Source of the DNA: Rhodopseudomonas palustris
GTDB taxonomy: Bacteria; Pseudomonadota; Alphaproteobacteria; Rhizobiales; Xanthobacteraceae
Assembly: GCF_034479375.1 (NCBI RefSeq)
Contig: NZ_CP140155.1
Location: 868,001-932,000 of the forward strand
Length of the DNA stretch: 64,000 nucleotides
Direction of reading: 5' to 3'
Position 1 is the stretch's first letter. Each line of letters starts with the position of its first letter. The notes under the pieces were generated by a model. That model was not told the DNA's origin. It searched no databases and worked only from the letters and a program-made list of their open reading frames with translations. Below are positions 1-9,788 of this stretch, piece by piece. The translations under genes and the position numbers were made by a program.

Positions 1-540
1 TTCACCGGCGGCCCGTCGGTGACGATCAAGTCGCACCACAATGTCGGTGGCCTGCCCGAACGCATGAACATGAAGCTGGTCGAGCCCTTGCGCGAATTGT
101 TCAAGGACGAGGTGAGGGCGCTCGGCCGCGAGCTCGGCCTGCCCGACGTGTTCGTCGGCCGTCATCCGTTCCCGGGCCCCGGCCTCGCGATCCGCTGCCC
201 CGGCGAGATCACGGCCGAGAAGCTCGAGATCCTGCGCAATGCGGACGCCGTCTACATCGACCAGATCCGCAAGGCCGGACTCTACGACCAGATCTGGCAG
301 GCCTTCGCGGTGTTGCTGCCGGTCAAGACCGTCGGCGTGATGGGCGACGGCCGCACCTATGAGTACGTGGTTGGATTGCGGGCGGTGACTTCGACCGACG
401 GCATGACGGCCGACTTCTATTCCTTCGACATGAACTTCCTCGGCGCCACCGCGACCCGGATCATCAACGAGGTCAAGGGCGTCAACCGCGTGGTGTACGA
501 CGTCACGAGTAAGCCGCCGGGGACAATCGAGTGGGAATGA
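1..540 (+). CDS. guaA: GMP synthase (glutamine-hydrolysing), C-terminal part
   Basis: The frame is open from the first base, so this is the 3' end of a gene starting outside the window. The 179 visible residues are the end of the PP-loop ATPase domain and the dimerisation domain of GuaA. Characteristic segments are [25 protein letters not shown] and the C-terminal [13 protein letters not shown]. GuaA makes GMP from XMP, ATP and glutamine in the cytoplasm, the last step of guanine nucleotide synthesis. The end is intact and nothing in the sequence suggests an island insertion at this 3' end. Confidence 0.97.
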   Translation, partial: FTGGPSVTIKSHHNVGGLPERMNMKLVEPLRELFKDEVRALGRELGLPDVFVGRHPFPGPGLAIRCPGEITAEKLEILRNADAVYIDQIRKAGLYDQIWQAFAVLLPVKTVGVMGDGRTYEYVVGLRAVTSTDGMTADFYSFDMNFLGATATRIINEVKGVNRVVYDVTSKPPGTIEWE

Positions 541-696
541 TTTTGCCCATCTCTAGGGCTACTCGAAAACTGCGCCACGGCTCGATCCAACGGGCTCAAG
601 ACTAAAAACCGTTCTCCTCGATCGGGGCTGTCTGTCGATCATGGCTTGGAGCGGCGGTCGCACGCCCGGGCGCATCGTGATCCCGTCACACCGCCG

Positions 697-1572
697 TCAG
701 CCGCCTGCCGTGCCTTGCTCTGCCGTGAGCGTTTCGCTGATCTGCCACACCCGACGATTTGCGTCCGCGTCGAGCGCCTGGGCGGGGGCCGGAATGGTCT
801 TTCGGTCGCCGAAATACTGGCCGCTTACGTCGGCCAGTTCCGGTGCGTCGGCGAGATACAGCACGCGGCGCGCCGCCCGCTCCGCAGACGGGATCGCCCA
901 GCCTCCCAATCGGGCGAACAGCTTCAGAAAGAACCCCTGGGCGCCGTCGGTGCCGCCGAGGTTGGATTTGAACACGCCGGGGAAGACGCAATTGACCGTC
1001 ACGCCGCTGCCTTGCAGCCGTCGCGCCAGCTCGAAGGTGAAATGCAGATTGCCGAGCTTGGACTGGCCGTAGCCCTGCATCATGCGGTAGGGCCGCCGCT
1101 CCCAATTCAGATCGCCGAAATCCAGCGCGGTGCTGATCCGCGTGCCGACATTGACGATCCGCGCCGGGGCACTGGCTTTGAGGAGATCCAGCAGCAGGTT
1201 GGTGAGGAGGAAGGGGCCGAGATGGTTCACCGCCAGCGCGCACTCGATCCCCTGGGGGCTGAGCCGCCGCTCTGGGAAGGCGGTGCCGGCATTGTTCACC
1301 AGCAAGTGCAGGTGCTCGAAACGCTGCTGCACGGCTTGCGCCATTGCACGGATCGCCGACTGGTCGGCCAGATCGGCGACAAACAGATGCAGGTCGTCGT
1401 TGCCGGTGGCGGCCCTGATCTCTGCAAGCGCCGTCTCGCCCCGTTCGCGGTCGCGTACCACCAGGCCAACGCGCGTATTCTCCGCCGCCAATGCCGTCGC
1501 GATGGCTTTGCCCAGACCCGAATTGGCCCCGGTCACCAGAGCGGTTCGTTTCCCTTCACGGTTCGAAATCAT
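697..1572 (-). CDS. Short-chain dehydrogenase/reductase (retinol-dehydrogenase-like)
   Basis: A 291-residue SDR-fold oxidoreductase. The nucleotide-binding motif TGANSGLG is at residues 14-21, followed by the NNAG motif and the catalytic YGQSK (YxxxK). The layout resembles the retinol dehydrogenase/WWOX-like branch, which reduces or oxidises hydrophobic carbonyls and alcohols with NADP(H). The usual NVSS stretch holding the active-site Ser reads NVGT here, so the Ser may be replaced by Thr. The start is set at MISNREGKRTALVTG because the 13 upstream residues do not look coding. The gene is divergent from the alcohol dehydrogenase with 333 bp between. Substrate unknown. Confidence 0.85.
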   Translation of the reverse strand: MISNREGKRTALVTGANSGLGKAIATALAAENTRVGLVVRDRERGETALAEIRAATGNDDLHLFVADLADQSAIRAMAQAVQQRFEHLHLLVNNAGTAFPERRLSPQGIECALAVNHLGPFLLTNLLLDLLKASAPARIVNVGTRISTALDFGDLNWERRPYRMMQGYGQSKLGNLHFTFELARRLQGSGVTVNCVFPGVFKSNLGGTDGAQGFFLKLFARLGGWAIPSAERAARRVLYLADAPELADVSGQYFGDRKTIPAPAQALDADANRRVWQISETLTAEQGTAGG

Positions 1573-1905
1573 CGGCTCAACCTTCTGCAGGCAGCAGGGG
1601 CACCCCCGCACGGGTTCCAGATGTGAGCGAGTTCGCGAAAGATCGTGTTCCGGCGGATCGGTCAGGCGACGTCATCGAAGCTCCACCGGTCCGACGAACA
1701 ATCGAGATCGCGCGTCGAGGAACATTCTTCCGTCGCGCGTGGGCGACAGTCGAACGCGCCTGCTCATTGGGAGCAATGATCTTGCGCAAGTTTCCCGCCG
1801 GTCTGAACGACAGCTTCATTCGATGGCGCTGCAATCGTCGAGTCATTGAGGAACAACCATCACGTCTCGCGTTTCTCTCGCTGATGAACACGAGCGGAGG
1901 TAACG
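1573..1905. other. Divergent intergenic region between SDR and alcohol dehydrogenase
   Basis: 333 bp with no convincing gene. It must hold the promoters of both flanking genes. The only site recognised is the EcfG-type promoter motif for the rightward gene, listed separately. A strong ribosome binding site (GGAGG) lies just before the rightward ATG. Confidence 0.6.
1850..1873 (+). promoter_or_regulatory. EcfG (general stress response) sigma-factor promoter motif
   Basis: GGAAC at 1850-1854, a 16-base spacer, then GTT at 1871-1873. This matches the alphaproteobacterial EcfG/PhyR-regulon consensus GGAAC-N16/17-(C)GTT. It lies 33 bases before the alcohol dehydrogenase start, a plausible distance. 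The match is visible; control by EcfG is inferred. Confidence 0.6.
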
Positions 1906-3075
1906 ATGAAGGCGCTGACCTGGCACGGCAAGAGCGATATCCGCTGCGAAAGCGTGCCCGATCCCAAGATCGAACATGGACGTGACGCGATCATCCGGGT
2001 CACCGCGTGCGCGATTTGCGGTTCCGACCTGCATCTGTTCGACGGCGTGATGCCGTCGATGCAGAGCGGCGACGTGCTCGGTCACGAAACCATGGGCGAG
2101 GTGGTCGAGGTCGGCGCCGACAACAAGGCGCTGAAGGTCGGCGATCGCGTGGTGGTGCCGTTCACGATCTCCTGCGGCGAATGCTTCTTCTGCAAGCGCG
2201 GCTTCTTCAGCGGCTGCGAGCGCTCCAATCCGAATGCCGAGCAAGCCGCCAAACTCTGGGGCCATTCGCCCGCCGGTCTGTTCGGCTATTCGCATCTGCT
2301 CGGCGGCTTTGCCGGCGGGCAGGCGGAATATCTGCGCGTACCTTACGCCGATGTCGGTCCGATCAAGGTGCCGGATGGCATGACCGACGAGCAGGCGCTG
2401 TTCCTGTCGGACATTTTTCCGACCGGCTTCATGGCGGCCGATTTCTGCGATCTGCAAGGCGGCGAAACGGTTGCGATCTGGGGCTGCGGGCCGGTCGGAC
2501 AATTCGCCATCAAGAGCGCGTTCCTGCTCGGCGCCGAGCGCGTCATTGCCATCGACACCGTGCCGGAACGGCTGGAAATGGCTCGCGCATCCGGCGCGAT
2601 CACGATCGACTTCAAGCACGACGACGTCTACGACCGCATTCAGGAACTGACCCAGGGCCGCGGCGCCGACGCCTGCATCGACGCGGTCGGCACCGAGCCG
2701 GAGACCACCTCCGGCCTCGATGCCGTGGTCGATCGGATCAAGGTGGCGACCTTCATGGGCACCGATCGGCCGCACGTGCTGCGGCAGGCGATCCATTGCT
2801 GTCGCAATTTCGGGACCGTCTCCATCGTCGGCGTCTATGGCGGTCTGCTCGACAAGATCCCGATGGGGTCTGCGATCAATCGCGGCCTGACGTTCCGGAT
2901 GGCACAAACCCCGGTTCAGCGCTATCTGCCGCAGTTGCTGTCCCGCATCGAGAAGGGTGAGATCGACCCGACCTTCGTCATCACCCATCGCGCCACGCTG
3001 GACGAGGGCCCCGACCTCTACAAGACGTTTCGCGACAAGAAGGACGGCTGCATCAAGGTGGTGATGAAGCCCTAA
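1906..3075 (+). CDS. Zinc-dependent alcohol dehydrogenase (formaldehyde dehydrogenase-like)
   Basis: A 389-residue medium-chain dehydrogenase. Residue C38 lies in the ICGSDLH motif, and [12 protein letters not shown] follows, giving the catalytic zinc ligands. The structural zinc loop is visible as [15 protein letters not shown]. The NAD-binding motif is GCGPVGQFA. It belongs to the glutathione-independent formaldehyde dehydrogenase-like branch, and its substrate cannot be set from sequence. GGAGG precedes the ATG and an EcfG-type promoter lies upstream, suggesting a stress-induced detoxifying enzyme. Its TAA overlaps the stop codon of convergent cobA by two bases. Confidence 0.88.
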   Translation: MKALTWHGKSDIRCESVPDPKIEHGRDAIIRVTACAICGSDLHLFDGVMPSMQSGDVLGHETMGEVVEVGADNKALKVGDRVVVPFTISCGECFFCKRGFFSGCERSNPNAEQAAKLWGHSPAGLFGYSHLLGGFAGGQAEYLRVPYADVGPIKVPDGMTDEQALFLSDIFPTGFMAADFCDLQGGETVAIWGCGPVGQFAIKSAFLLGAERVIAIDTVPERLEMARASGAITIDFKHDDVYDRIQELTQGRGADACIDAVGTEPETTSGLDAVVDRIKVATFMGTDRPHVLRQAIHCCRNFGTVSIVGVYGGLLDKIPMGSAINRGLTFRMAQTPVQRYLPQLLSRIEKGEIDPTFVITHRATLDEGPDLYKTFRDKKDGCIKVVMKP

Positions 3076-3821
3076 CTTTCTTCGAGCGCCAGCCCGTAGA
3101 TGATCATGCAAGCGCCGTGCGGGCGATCGGTGGTGAGCCGGGCCGCGGTCTCGGCGATCGTCCCGCGATAGATCCGCGTCTCCGGCGAGCCGAGGCTTTC
3201 GACGATCGCGGCCGGCGTTTGCGGGCTCATGCCGTGGGCGATCAGGCGTTCGACCAGTGCCGGAAAGGTCGCCTTGCCCATATAGATGCAGGTCGTCGCC
3301 GCCGGATCGGCCAGCGCCGCGATGTCGAGATCGCCCGGCAGACGGCCGTCGACGTCGTGGCCGGTGACGAGCTGGACGCGGCGGGCGACGCCGCGCTTGG
3401 TCAGCGATGCGCCGATCGCCGCGGCGGCCGCCGTCGCGGTGGTGACGCCGGGGACGATTTCGATATCGATGCCGGCGTCGCGGGCGGCGCGTAGTTCCTC
3501 GTCGGAGCGGGCGAACACGGCAGGGTCGCCGGCCTTCAGCCGCACCACGCGCTTGCCGCGCCCGGCATGGGCCACGATCAGCCGGCTGACCTCGTCCTGC
3601 CGCGGCGACGGATGTCCGGCGCGTTTGCCGACGGCGACCAGCTCGACGTCCGGCTTGAGGAACGACATGAAGTCTTCGCCGGCCAGATCGTCGTACAGCA
3701 CGACATCGGCTTGCTGCAGGCGCTTGACCGCGCGCAACGTCAGCAGGTCGGCATCGCCGGGGCCGGCGCCGACGAGGGCGACGCTGCCGGGGGTGAACCG
3801 GGAGGGAGGCGAGGTCGTCAT
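3072..3821 (-). CDS. cobA: Uroporphyrinogen-III C-methyltransferase
   Basis: A 249-residue SAM-dependent methyltransferase of the tetrapyrrole methylase fold. CobA methylates uroporphyrinogen III at C2 and C7 to give precorrin-2, the entry to B12 and sirohaem synthesis. Family features are [16 protein letters not shown] near the N-terminus, [10 protein letters not shown], and VTGHDVDG. The usual FGRGGEE loop reads FARSDEE, an unusual variant. The start ATG shares one base with the cobB stop (TGATG), so the two are translationally coupled. It is the last gene of the minus-strand cob operon. The upstream in-frame extension runs through cobB and is not coding. Confidence 0.9.
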   Translation of the reverse strand: MTTSPPSRFTPGSVALVGAGPGDADLLTLRAVKRLQQADVVLYDDLAGEDFMSFLKPDVELVAVGKRAGHPSPRQDEVSRLIVAHAGRGKRVVRLKAGDPAVFARSDEELRAARDAGIDIEIVPGVTTATAAAAAIGASLTKRGVARRVQLVTGHDVDGRLPGDLDIAALADPAATTCIYMGKATFPALVERLIAHGMSPQTPAAIVESLGSPETRIYRGTIAETAARLTTDRPHGACMIIYGLALEES

Positions 3822-5179
3822 CAACTGGCGAGCTCCTGCGCGACGTCGATCAGATGGAAAAACGTTCCGGTGACATGACCGCGGCGGCTTCCGGTCTCGC
3901 CGGTCGGCGCGCCGGCTGCGTCGCGGATGTCTGCGAGCGGGTCGTCGGCGACGCTGAGCACGCGGGCGTAGTGATATTCGTGGCCGCGCAGGACGCAGCC
4001 GGCGGGATGGCCGGCGGCGGGCGTCTGCAGGGTCGCGACGCGATAGCCGAGATGCAGCTTGCGCTCGGCGAAATCGGTTTCGAGGCCGAGGAGTCCCACC
4101 ATCGCGTGGCGATGCCCTTCGGCGTCGATCAGGCCTGCGCCGAGCGTCATGTAGCCTCCGCATTCGCCGTGCACCGGGCGCGTCTGCGCGAAGCGGGTCA
4201 GCGTCGACTTGAAGTGTGTGGCCGCGGCGAGCCTGCCGGCATGGAGTTCGGGATAGCCGCCCGGCAGCCAGGCCGCATCACAAGTATCATCGGGTCCTTC
4301 GTCAGCGAGCGGCGAGAACGGCACGATCTCGGCGCCGGCGGCGCGCCATCCGGTGAGCAGATGCGGATAGATGAAGGAGAAGGCATCGTCGCTGGCGAGC
4401 GCGATGCGCTGGCCGGGAGGCGCGATGCGCGGCGTCGCCGCGGTGTCGAACTGTGACGGAGCGGCGGCGCGTTCGAGCGCGTCGAGGTCGATGCCCTGTT
4501 CGGCGAGTGCGGCCAGTGCAGCGAGCCGCGCGTCGAGCTGCGTGTGTTCGCGCGCCTGCACCAGCCCGAGATGGCGGTTCTTGATCGTGCTGCCGGCATG
4601 TCGTGCGAGCGTGCCCAGCACAGGAATGCTCTGCATCGTGAAGCCGGCGCGGACCAGCGCCTCGTGCCGCGCGCTGGCGACGTTGTTGAGGATCACGCCG
4701 GCCAGCTTCACGTCGCTCCGGTAGTTCGCGAAGCCGAGCGCTAGCGCGGCGGCCGATTGCGACTGGCCGGCGACGTCGATCACCAGCACCACCGGCCAGC
4801 CGGTCGCCGCGGCGATATCGGCGGTTGCGCCGTTGCCCCACGCGCCTGTCGTGCTGCCGCCGTCGAACAGCCCCATCACGCCTTCGGCGATGCAGAGGTC
4901 CGCACCGCCGGCCTCATCGAGCAATGCGGCGATCCGGCCGCGCGTGACAGCGAACGAGTCGAGGTTGTAGGAAGGCCGGCCAGTGGCCGCGGCGTGGAAC
5001 GCCGGATCGATGTAGTCGGGGCCGCATTTGTAGGGCTGGACGATGCGGCCGCGGCGACGCAACGCGGCGAGCAGCGCTAACGTCACCGTGGTCTTGCCGC
5101 TGTTGGTCGACGGCGCCGCGATGATCAGCCCCTGCGGCCGCGCACGCGTCGCGGCATGATCGCGATCAGTCGCGGGCAC
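3821..5179 (-). CDS. cobB: Cobyrinate a,c-diamide synthase
   Basis: 452 residues. CobB amidates the a and c side chains of (hydrogeno)byrinate using glutamine and ATP. The N-terminal dethiobiotin-synthetase-like domain has the P-loop [12 protein letters not shown] at about residues 22-33. The C-terminal class I glutamine amidotransferase domain has its nucleophile in [11 protein letters not shown]. Length is normal. It overlaps cobM by 14 bases upstream and cobA by one base downstream, so the three are coupled. Confidence 0.95.
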   Translation of the reverse strand: MPATDRDHAATRARPQGLIIAAPSTNSGKTTVTLALLAALRRRGRIVQPYKCGPDYIDPAFHAAATGRPSYNLDSFAVTRGRIAALLDEAGGADLCIAEGVMGLFDGGSTTGAWGNGATADIAAATGWPVVLVIDVAGQSQSAAALALGFANYRSDVKLAGVILNNVASARHEALVRAGFTMQSIPVLGTLARHAGSTIKNRHLGLVQAREHTQLDARLAALAALAEQGIDLDALERAAAPSQFDTAATPRIAPPGQRIALASDDAFSFIYPHLLTGWRAAGAEIVPFSPLADEGPDDTCDAAWLPGGYPELHAGRLAAATHFKSTLTRFAQTRPVHGECGGYMTLGAGLIDAEGHRHAMVGLLGLETDFAERKLHLGYRVATLQTPAAGHPAGCVLRGHEYHYARVLSVADDPLADIRDAAGAPTGETGSRRGHVTGTFFHLIDVAQELAS

Positions 5180-5945
5180 GATCGTCCTCCGCGGAACGAC
5201 GATAGCGCCGGTCGTAGTCCGTGCTGTAGAGCGCGCTATTGCGGAAATCGCTCGCTGCGAGCGACGGCCCGACCAGGATTAGCGCGGTGCGATCGATGCC
5301 GGCCTCCGCCACCTGCGCGGCGATCGTCGCGAGCGTGCCGCGGATGATCTGCTCTTCGGGCCAGCTCGCGCGAACGACGACGGCCACGGCGCAATCGTTG
5401 CCGTAGTGCGGGCGCAGCTTGTCGACGACGGCGTCGAGCACGTGGATCGACAAATGGATCGCCAGCGTCGCGCCGGTCGCCGCATAGGCCTCGAGGTTTT
5501 CGCGAGGTGGCATCGCGGAAGCGCGGCCCGAGGTGCGCGTCAGCACCACGGTCTGGGCGACTTCGGGCAGTGTCAGTTCGCGCCCGAGCGCCGCCGCGGC
5601 GGCAGCGAATGACGGCACGCCGGGCGTGACGGTGTAGGGGATGCCGTGAGCCTCGAGCCGGCGGATCTGCTCGCCCATCGCGCTCCATACCGACAGATCG
5701 CCGGAATGCAATCGCGCGACGTCGTGGCCGGCCTCGGCGGCGGCGACGAATTCTTTGGTAATCGCGTCGAGATCGAGCGGCGCGGTGTCGACCACACGGG
5801 CATCCGGCGGGCACAGCGTGATCAGCTCGCGCGGCACCAGCGATCCCGCGTAGAGGCAGACCGGGCAGCGCATCACCAGATCGCGGCCGCGCACCGTGAT
5901 CAGGTCGGGCGCGCCGGGGCCGGCGCCGATGAAGTGGACCGTCAT
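5166..5945 (-). CDS. cobM: Precorrin-4 C11-methyltransferase
   Basis: A 259-residue tetrapyrrole methylase that methylates precorrin-4 at C11 to give precorrin-5 with SAM. The start [20 protein letters not shown] is typical of the family, followed by [12 protein letters not shown] and the LHSGDLSVW segment. The start overlaps the cobE stop as ATGA, and the end overlaps cobB by 14 bases. Confidence 0.95.
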   Translation of the reverse strand: MTVHFIGAGPGAPDLITVRGRDLVMRCPVCLYAGSLVPRELITLCPPDARVVDTAPLDLDAITKEFVAAAEAGHDVARLHSGDLSVWSAMGEQIRRLEAHGIPYTVTPGVPSFAAAAAALGRELTLPEVAQTVVLTRTSGRASAMPPRENLEAYAATGATLAIHLSIHVLDAVVDKLRPHYGNDCAVAVVVRASWPEEQIIRGTLATIAAQVAEAGIDRTALILVGPSLAASDFRNSALYSTDYDRRYRRSAEDDRARD

Positions 5946-6334
5946 TGCGGTGGCTCCTCGATGGCGACGGCGGCGGTCGCCTGGCGGTCGCTTGATATCA
6001 GCCGCGTCACCGCAAGGCGGGCGGCAGGCCCCGCCGCGGCGAGCGCCGCCGCTTCACAGACGCTGCCGACACCGCGGGCGCGTGCAACGCGCGGTGAGTT
6101 GGTCGCGATGCGACCGGCGACGCTCCGGATCGCAGCCGTACTGATCGCGAGGCAGGGCAATGCCGCTTCTGTCGCCGCTGCGATCAACGGCGGATGCACT
6201 GCTTTGTCGTCGGGCACGGCAAGATGCGTCGGTTGTGCGGGCATAGCGGCGCCGCGCGCAGCGGCGATGACTTCGGCGATCGACGCCTGAGGGGCGGCGG
6301 CGCGAAATCCGAGGCCGATCACGATGCGCGTCAT
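5942..6334 (-). CDS. cobE: Cobalamin biosynthesis protein CobE (CbiG C-terminal-like)
   Basis: A small 130-residue protein matching the CobE/CbiG C-terminal family: [15 protein letters not shown] at the start, then [14 protein letters not shown] and SVCEAAAL. In the aerobic pathway CobE is needed for B12 synthesis but its exact step is unsettled; the related CbiG opens the ring lactone in the anaerobic route. It sits between cobL and cobM with ATGA overlaps on both sides. Residues upstream of this ATG lie inside cobL and are rejected. Confidence 0.88.
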   Translation of the reverse strand: MTRIVIGLGFRAAAPQASIAEVIAAARGAAMPAQPTHLAVPDDKAVHPPLIAAATEAALPCLAISTAAIRSVAGRIATNSPRVARARGVGSVCEAAALAAAGPAARLAVTRLISSDRQATAAVAIEEPPQ

Positions 6335-7554
6335 TTGCGGACGCTCCATTGCACCACCGGGATCGCGGCGCGCCAGGCGGTGAGCCCGCCGACCGGCGCG
6401 GCGCGTTCGACGCCGAGCCGCAGCAACTCGCCGCCGTGGCGGCCGTGCCAGGCGATCAGCAGCGCCTCGGTTTCGAGCGTCACGGCGTTGACGACCAGCC
6501 GTCCGCCGGACGGCAGCGCATGCCACACCGTATCGAGTACCCCGGGTCGCCCGGCGCCGCCGCCGATGAACACGGCGTCCGGCGTCGGCAGATCGGCGAG
6601 TGCGTCGGGTGCTTCACCCAGCCTGAGATCGAGATCGGGCACGCCGAGCGCATCGGCATTGGCGCGGGCGCAAGCCAGCCGGTCGGGTCGTGCCTCGATG
6701 CCGATGGCGCGATTGCCGCGCGCCGCCAGCAGCCACTCGATGCCGATCGACCCCGATCCAGCGCCGATATCCCACAACAATTCGCCGCCGCGCGGCGCCA
6801 GACTCGACAGCGTCACCGCGCGGATCGCGCGCTTGGTGAGTTGGCCGTCGTTCTGGAACAGCTCGTCCTGCAGGCCGCTCGCGCGCGGGATGATCGCGGA
6901 ATCGGGTTGCGCAACCACGTCGATGCCGATCGCGACCGGTGCGGCGACGTCGGTGAGTGCATAGTTCACCGCTGCTGCGCGGCGAATGCGCTCGCGCGGG
7001 CCGCCGAGCGCTTCGAGTACGGCGAGATCGGAGGCGCCAAATCCCAGCGATGCCAGATAGGCCGCGATCTGCGCGACGGCGGGACCGTCCCGAACCAGCA
7101 CGATCAGGCGGGCGCCGGATCGCAGATACGGTCGCAGCATCGACACCGGCTGCGCATGCAGGCCGAGCGTGACGGTCTCTTCCAGTCGCCAGCCGAGCCG
7201 CGTGGCGGCCCACGAGAACGTCGACGGCGCGGGCAGGGCGGTCCATTCGGTCGGTGCGAGATGCTCCGCGAGCACTGAGCCTGCGCCGTGCCAGAAAGGA
7301 TCGCCCGAGCACAGCACGACGACGTTGCGGCCGCGTTGCGCCAGCACATCGGGCAGCGACGCTGCGAACGGCACGCGCCACGGCAGCGTCGGCCTGCCAA
7401 GCGCGGCAACCATCGCGAGATGGCGCTCGCCGCCGATCACGAGATCGGCCTTCGCCAGCAGCGTGCGCGCTTTGTCGGACAGGCCCGCGAGGCCGTCCTC
7501 GCCGATTCCGACGATGGACAGCCACGGCGTCGTCGTGTCATCGGTGGCCGTCAT
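6331..7554 (-). CDS. cobL: Precorrin-6Y C5,15-methyltransferase (decarboxylating)
   Basis: A 407-residue two-domain enzyme that methylates C5 and C15 and decarboxylates the C12 acetate, giving precorrin-8. The N-terminal tetrapyrrole methylase domain has LSIVGIGEDGL and VVVLCSGDPFW. The C-terminal CbiT-like domain has the SAM motif DIGAGSGSIGIEW. The start at MTATDDTT is preceded by GGAG. The ATG is on the minus strand of a CATG palindrome whose plus strand supplies the cobK start, so the two start codons overlap by two bases. Confidence 0.93.
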   Translation of the reverse strand: MTATDDTTTPWLSIVGIGEDGLAGLSDKARTLLAKADLVIGGERHLAMVAALGRPTLPWRVPFAASLPDVLAQRGRNVVVLCSGDPFWHGAGSVLAEHLAPTEWTALPAPSTFSWAATRLGWRLEETVTLGLHAQPVSMLRPYLRSGARLIVLVRDGPAVAQIAAYLASLGFGASDLAVLEALGGPRERIRRAAAVNYALTDVAAPVAIGIDVVAQPDSAIIPRASGLQDELFQNDGQLTKRAIRAVTLSSLAPRGGELLWDIGAGSGSIGIEWLLAARGNRAIGIEARPDRLACARANADALGVPDLDLRLGEAPDALADLPTPDAVFIGGGAGRPGVLDTVWHALPSGGRLVVNAVTLETEALLIAWHGRHGGELLRLGVERAAPVGGLTAWRAAIPVVQWSVRK

Positions 7555-8335
7555 GACGCTCCACTCCGCCCAGCGCACCCGCCTGTTGATCCTCGGCGGC
7601 ACCGCCGATGCGACGCGGCTTGCGACGGCGATTGCCGCGGAGCCGCGCATCGAGGCCGTGCTGTCGTTCGCCGGGCGGACCGACAATCCCAAGCCGCCGC
7701 CGATCCCGTGGCGGGTCGGTGGCTTCGGCGGCGTGCGCGGATTGATCGATTACTTGCGCGCCGAGCGGATCGACCGCGTCGTCGATGCCACGCATCCATT
7801 CGCGGCCCAAATGAGCCGCCATGCAGCCGCGGCCTGTGATCTTGCCGGCGTGCCGCTGCTCGCACTCGAGCGCGCGCCATGGCAATCGGGTGAGGGCGAT
7901 CGCTGGATCGAGGTCGACGATCTGGTAGCGGCAGCGCAGGCGCTCGGCGCTGCGCCGCGTCGCGTGTTCCTCGGCACCGGCCGGCAGCATCTCGATGTCT
8001 TCGCCGCGCATCCGCAGCACGCTTATCTGGTCCGCCTGGTCGATCCGCCGCGCGCGGCGCTGCCGTTTCCGCAGGTCGAAGTCGTGGTCGCGCGTGGGCC
8101 GTTCGACCGGGTCAGTGACCGGGCGATGCTGCAGGCGCATCGCACCGAGATCGTCGTCGCCAAGAATGCCGGCGGCGATGCGGCGGTGGCCAAGATCGAG
8201 GCGGCGCGCGACCTCGGCTTGCCGGTGGTGATGGTCCGGCGTCCGGCTGTGCCTGCGCGGCTCACTGCGACCACGGTCGCCGAGGTGATGGCGTGGCTCG
8301 GTCATGACGCGGCCTTGGCAGAGCGCGGTGTGTAG
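7553..8335 (+). CDS. cobK: Precorrin-6A reductase
   Basis: A 260-residue NADPH-dependent reductase converting precorrin-6A to precorrin-6B. Recognisable segments are LLILGGTADATRL at the N-terminus, DATHPFAAQMS and VVAKNAGGD. It is on the opposite strand to the flanking cob genes. Its ATG overlaps the cobL ATG head-to-head, and its last 34 bases overlap the cobJ 3' end tail-to-tail. Its promoter and ribosome binding site must therefore lie inside cobL coding sequence, and no strong Shine-Dalgarno sequence is visible. In-frame residues before this ATG are antisense to cobL. Confidence 0.92.
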   Translation: MTLHSAQRTRLLILGGTADATRLATAIAAEPRIEAVLSFAGRTDNPKPPPIPWRVGGFGGVRGLIDYLRAERIDRVVDATHPFAAQMSRHAAAACDLAGVPLLALERAPWQSGEGDRWIEVDDLVAAAQALGAAPRRVFLGTGRQHLDVFAAHPQHAYLVRLVDPPRAALPFPQVEVVVARGPFDRVSDRAMLQAHRTEIVVAKNAGGDAAVAKIEAARDLGLPVVMVRRPAVPARLTATTVAEVMAWLGHDAALAERGV

Positions 8336-9063
8336 ACGTAGTTGCCGCCGTTGGCACGAGGAATGAGGCGCGTCTGCGACGAGCCGATCATCACCACGGT
8401 GCGCATGTCGGCACGGCTCGGAAGCGCATCGCCGAGCGGCACGACGTCGATGCGCTGGTGCGGCGCGCTCACTGCGGTCGCGAAGATCACCGGCACGGAC
8501 GCCGCATGGATGCCGCGCAGCAACTCGAACGCGCGGTCGAGCTGCCATTGCCGGGCCTTCGAGATCGGATTGTACAGCGCGATCACGAAGTCGGCTTCGG
8601 CGGCCGCGCGCAGCCGCTTCTCGACGGTCTCCCACGGCTTGAGATTGTCCGACAGATTGATCGCGCAGAAATCATGGCCGAGCGGCGCGCCGATCCGCGC
8701 CGCAGCGGCGAACATCGCGCTGATGCCGGGCAGCACCCGGATGTCGAGATCGCGCCAGGCCGGATCGCCGGCCTCGATCGCCTCGAACAGCGCAGCCGCC
8801 ATCGCGAACACGCCGGGATCGCCGGACGACACGATCACCACATGCCGACCCTCGCTCGCGAGCCGAAGCGCGAACGAGGCGCGATCGATCTCCTCGCGAT
8901 TATCGGAAGAGTGCCGGCGGACATCGTCGCGCGCGGCGACGCGGGCGACATAGGGTGCGTAGCCGACCAGATCGGTCGCGGCGTCCAGTGCCGCGGTCAC
9001 TTCGGGTGTGATCAGCTCCTGCGCGCCCGGGCCGAGGCCGGCAACGACGACCGAGCCGCTCAT
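8302..9063 (-). CDS. cobJ: Precorrin-3B C17-methyltransferase
   Basis: A 253-residue tetrapyrrole methylase that methylates C17 of precorrin-3B and contracts the ring to precorrin-4. Typical segments are VVVAGLGPGAQELITPE, VGYAPYV, VIVSSGDPGVFAMAAA and ALYNPISKAR. Its substrate would come from CobG or CobZ, and here only the CobZ-like pair is nearby. ATGA overlap with cobI; convergent 34-base overlap with cobK. Confidence 0.95.
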   Translation of the reverse strand: MSGSVVVAGLGPGAQELITPEVTAALDAATDLVGYAPYVARVAARDDVRRHSSDNREEIDRASFALRLASEGRHVVIVSSGDPGVFAMAAALFEAIEAGDPAWRDLDIRVLPGISAMFAAAARIGAPLGHDFCAINLSDNLKPWETVEKRLRAAAEADFVIALYNPISKARQWQLDRAFELLRGIHAASVPVIFATAVSAPHQRIDVVPLGDALPSRADMRTVVMIGSSQTRLIPRANGGNYVYTPRSAKAAS

Positions 9064-9788
9064 GGTCGTCGTCCCTGTCCATGGACGAGGATCATCGAGA
9101 AGTAGGGCGCCTGATCGTCGGGCTTGTCGGCGAGCCGCATCACCGTCTCGCCCTGCATCGCGCCGCGTTCGACATAGACCGCACGGTCGATCAGGCCGGC
9201 GGCTTCGAGCGAACGCCGCACTTTGGGAAGATTGCGGCCGAGCTTCATGATGACGATGGCGTCGCCGGTCTTCAGCGTTTCGGCGAGCCTTGTCGCATTC
9301 AGTGTTGCCGGCACGACGCACAGCACGTCGTCGCCGTAAGTAATCGGCGTGCCGCTCGCCGTCCAGCACGCCGCCATGCCGGAGATTCCCGGCACCACGA
9401 CCACCGGCACGTCGCCGATCAGCCGGGTGTAGAGGTGCATGAACGAGCCGTAGAGAAACGGGTCGCCCTCGCACAGCACGACGACGTCGCGGCCTTGCGC
9501 GACATGCGCCGACAACCGCGCGACGCAGTCCTCGTAGAAGCTGCGCAAGGTCGCGGCGTAGGCCGGATCGTCGAGCGGGATTTCGGTCGTCACCGGATAG
9601 TCGAGCGGCTCCTCGACGACGCCGTCGGCGAGCAGGCCTTCGACGATGGTGCGCGCGTGGCCGGCGCGGCCGGCCTTCCGGAAGTAAGCGACGACCTTGG
9701 CGGCGCCGACCAGCCGTGCGGCGCGCACGCTCATCAGGTCCGGATCGCCGGGGCCGACGCCCACGCCATAGACGGTCGGCCGGGTCAT
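9060..9788 (-). CDS. cobI: Precorrin-2 C20-methyltransferase
   Basis: A 242-residue SAM-dependent methylase that makes precorrin-3A from precorrin-2. Family features are VYGVGVGPGDPDLMSVRA, VVVLCEGDPFLYGSFMHLY and VVPGISGMAA. It overlaps cobH upstream and cobJ downstream, each as ATGA, showing tight translational coupling. Confidence 0.95.
   Translation of the reverse strand: MTRPTVYGVGVGPGDPDLMSVRAARLVGAAKVVAYFRKAGRAGHARTIVEGLLADGVVEEPLDYPVTTEIPLDDPAYAATLRSFYEDCVARLSAHVAQGRDVVVLCEGDPFLYGSFMHLYTRLIGDVPVVVVPGISGMAACWTASGTPITYGDDVLCVVPATLNATRLAETLKTGDAIVIMKLGRNLPKVRRSLEAAGLIDRAVYVERGAMQGETVMRLADKPDDQAPYFSMILVHGQGRRP

Noticed and set aside
541..696. Possible island attachment site after guaA
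   Set aside because: No direct repeat of the guaA end, integrase or mobility gene is seen downstream.
1843..3111. 422-residue frame antisense to the zinc dehydrogenase
   Set aside because: Shadow of a real gene with a clear ribosome binding site and zinc ligands.
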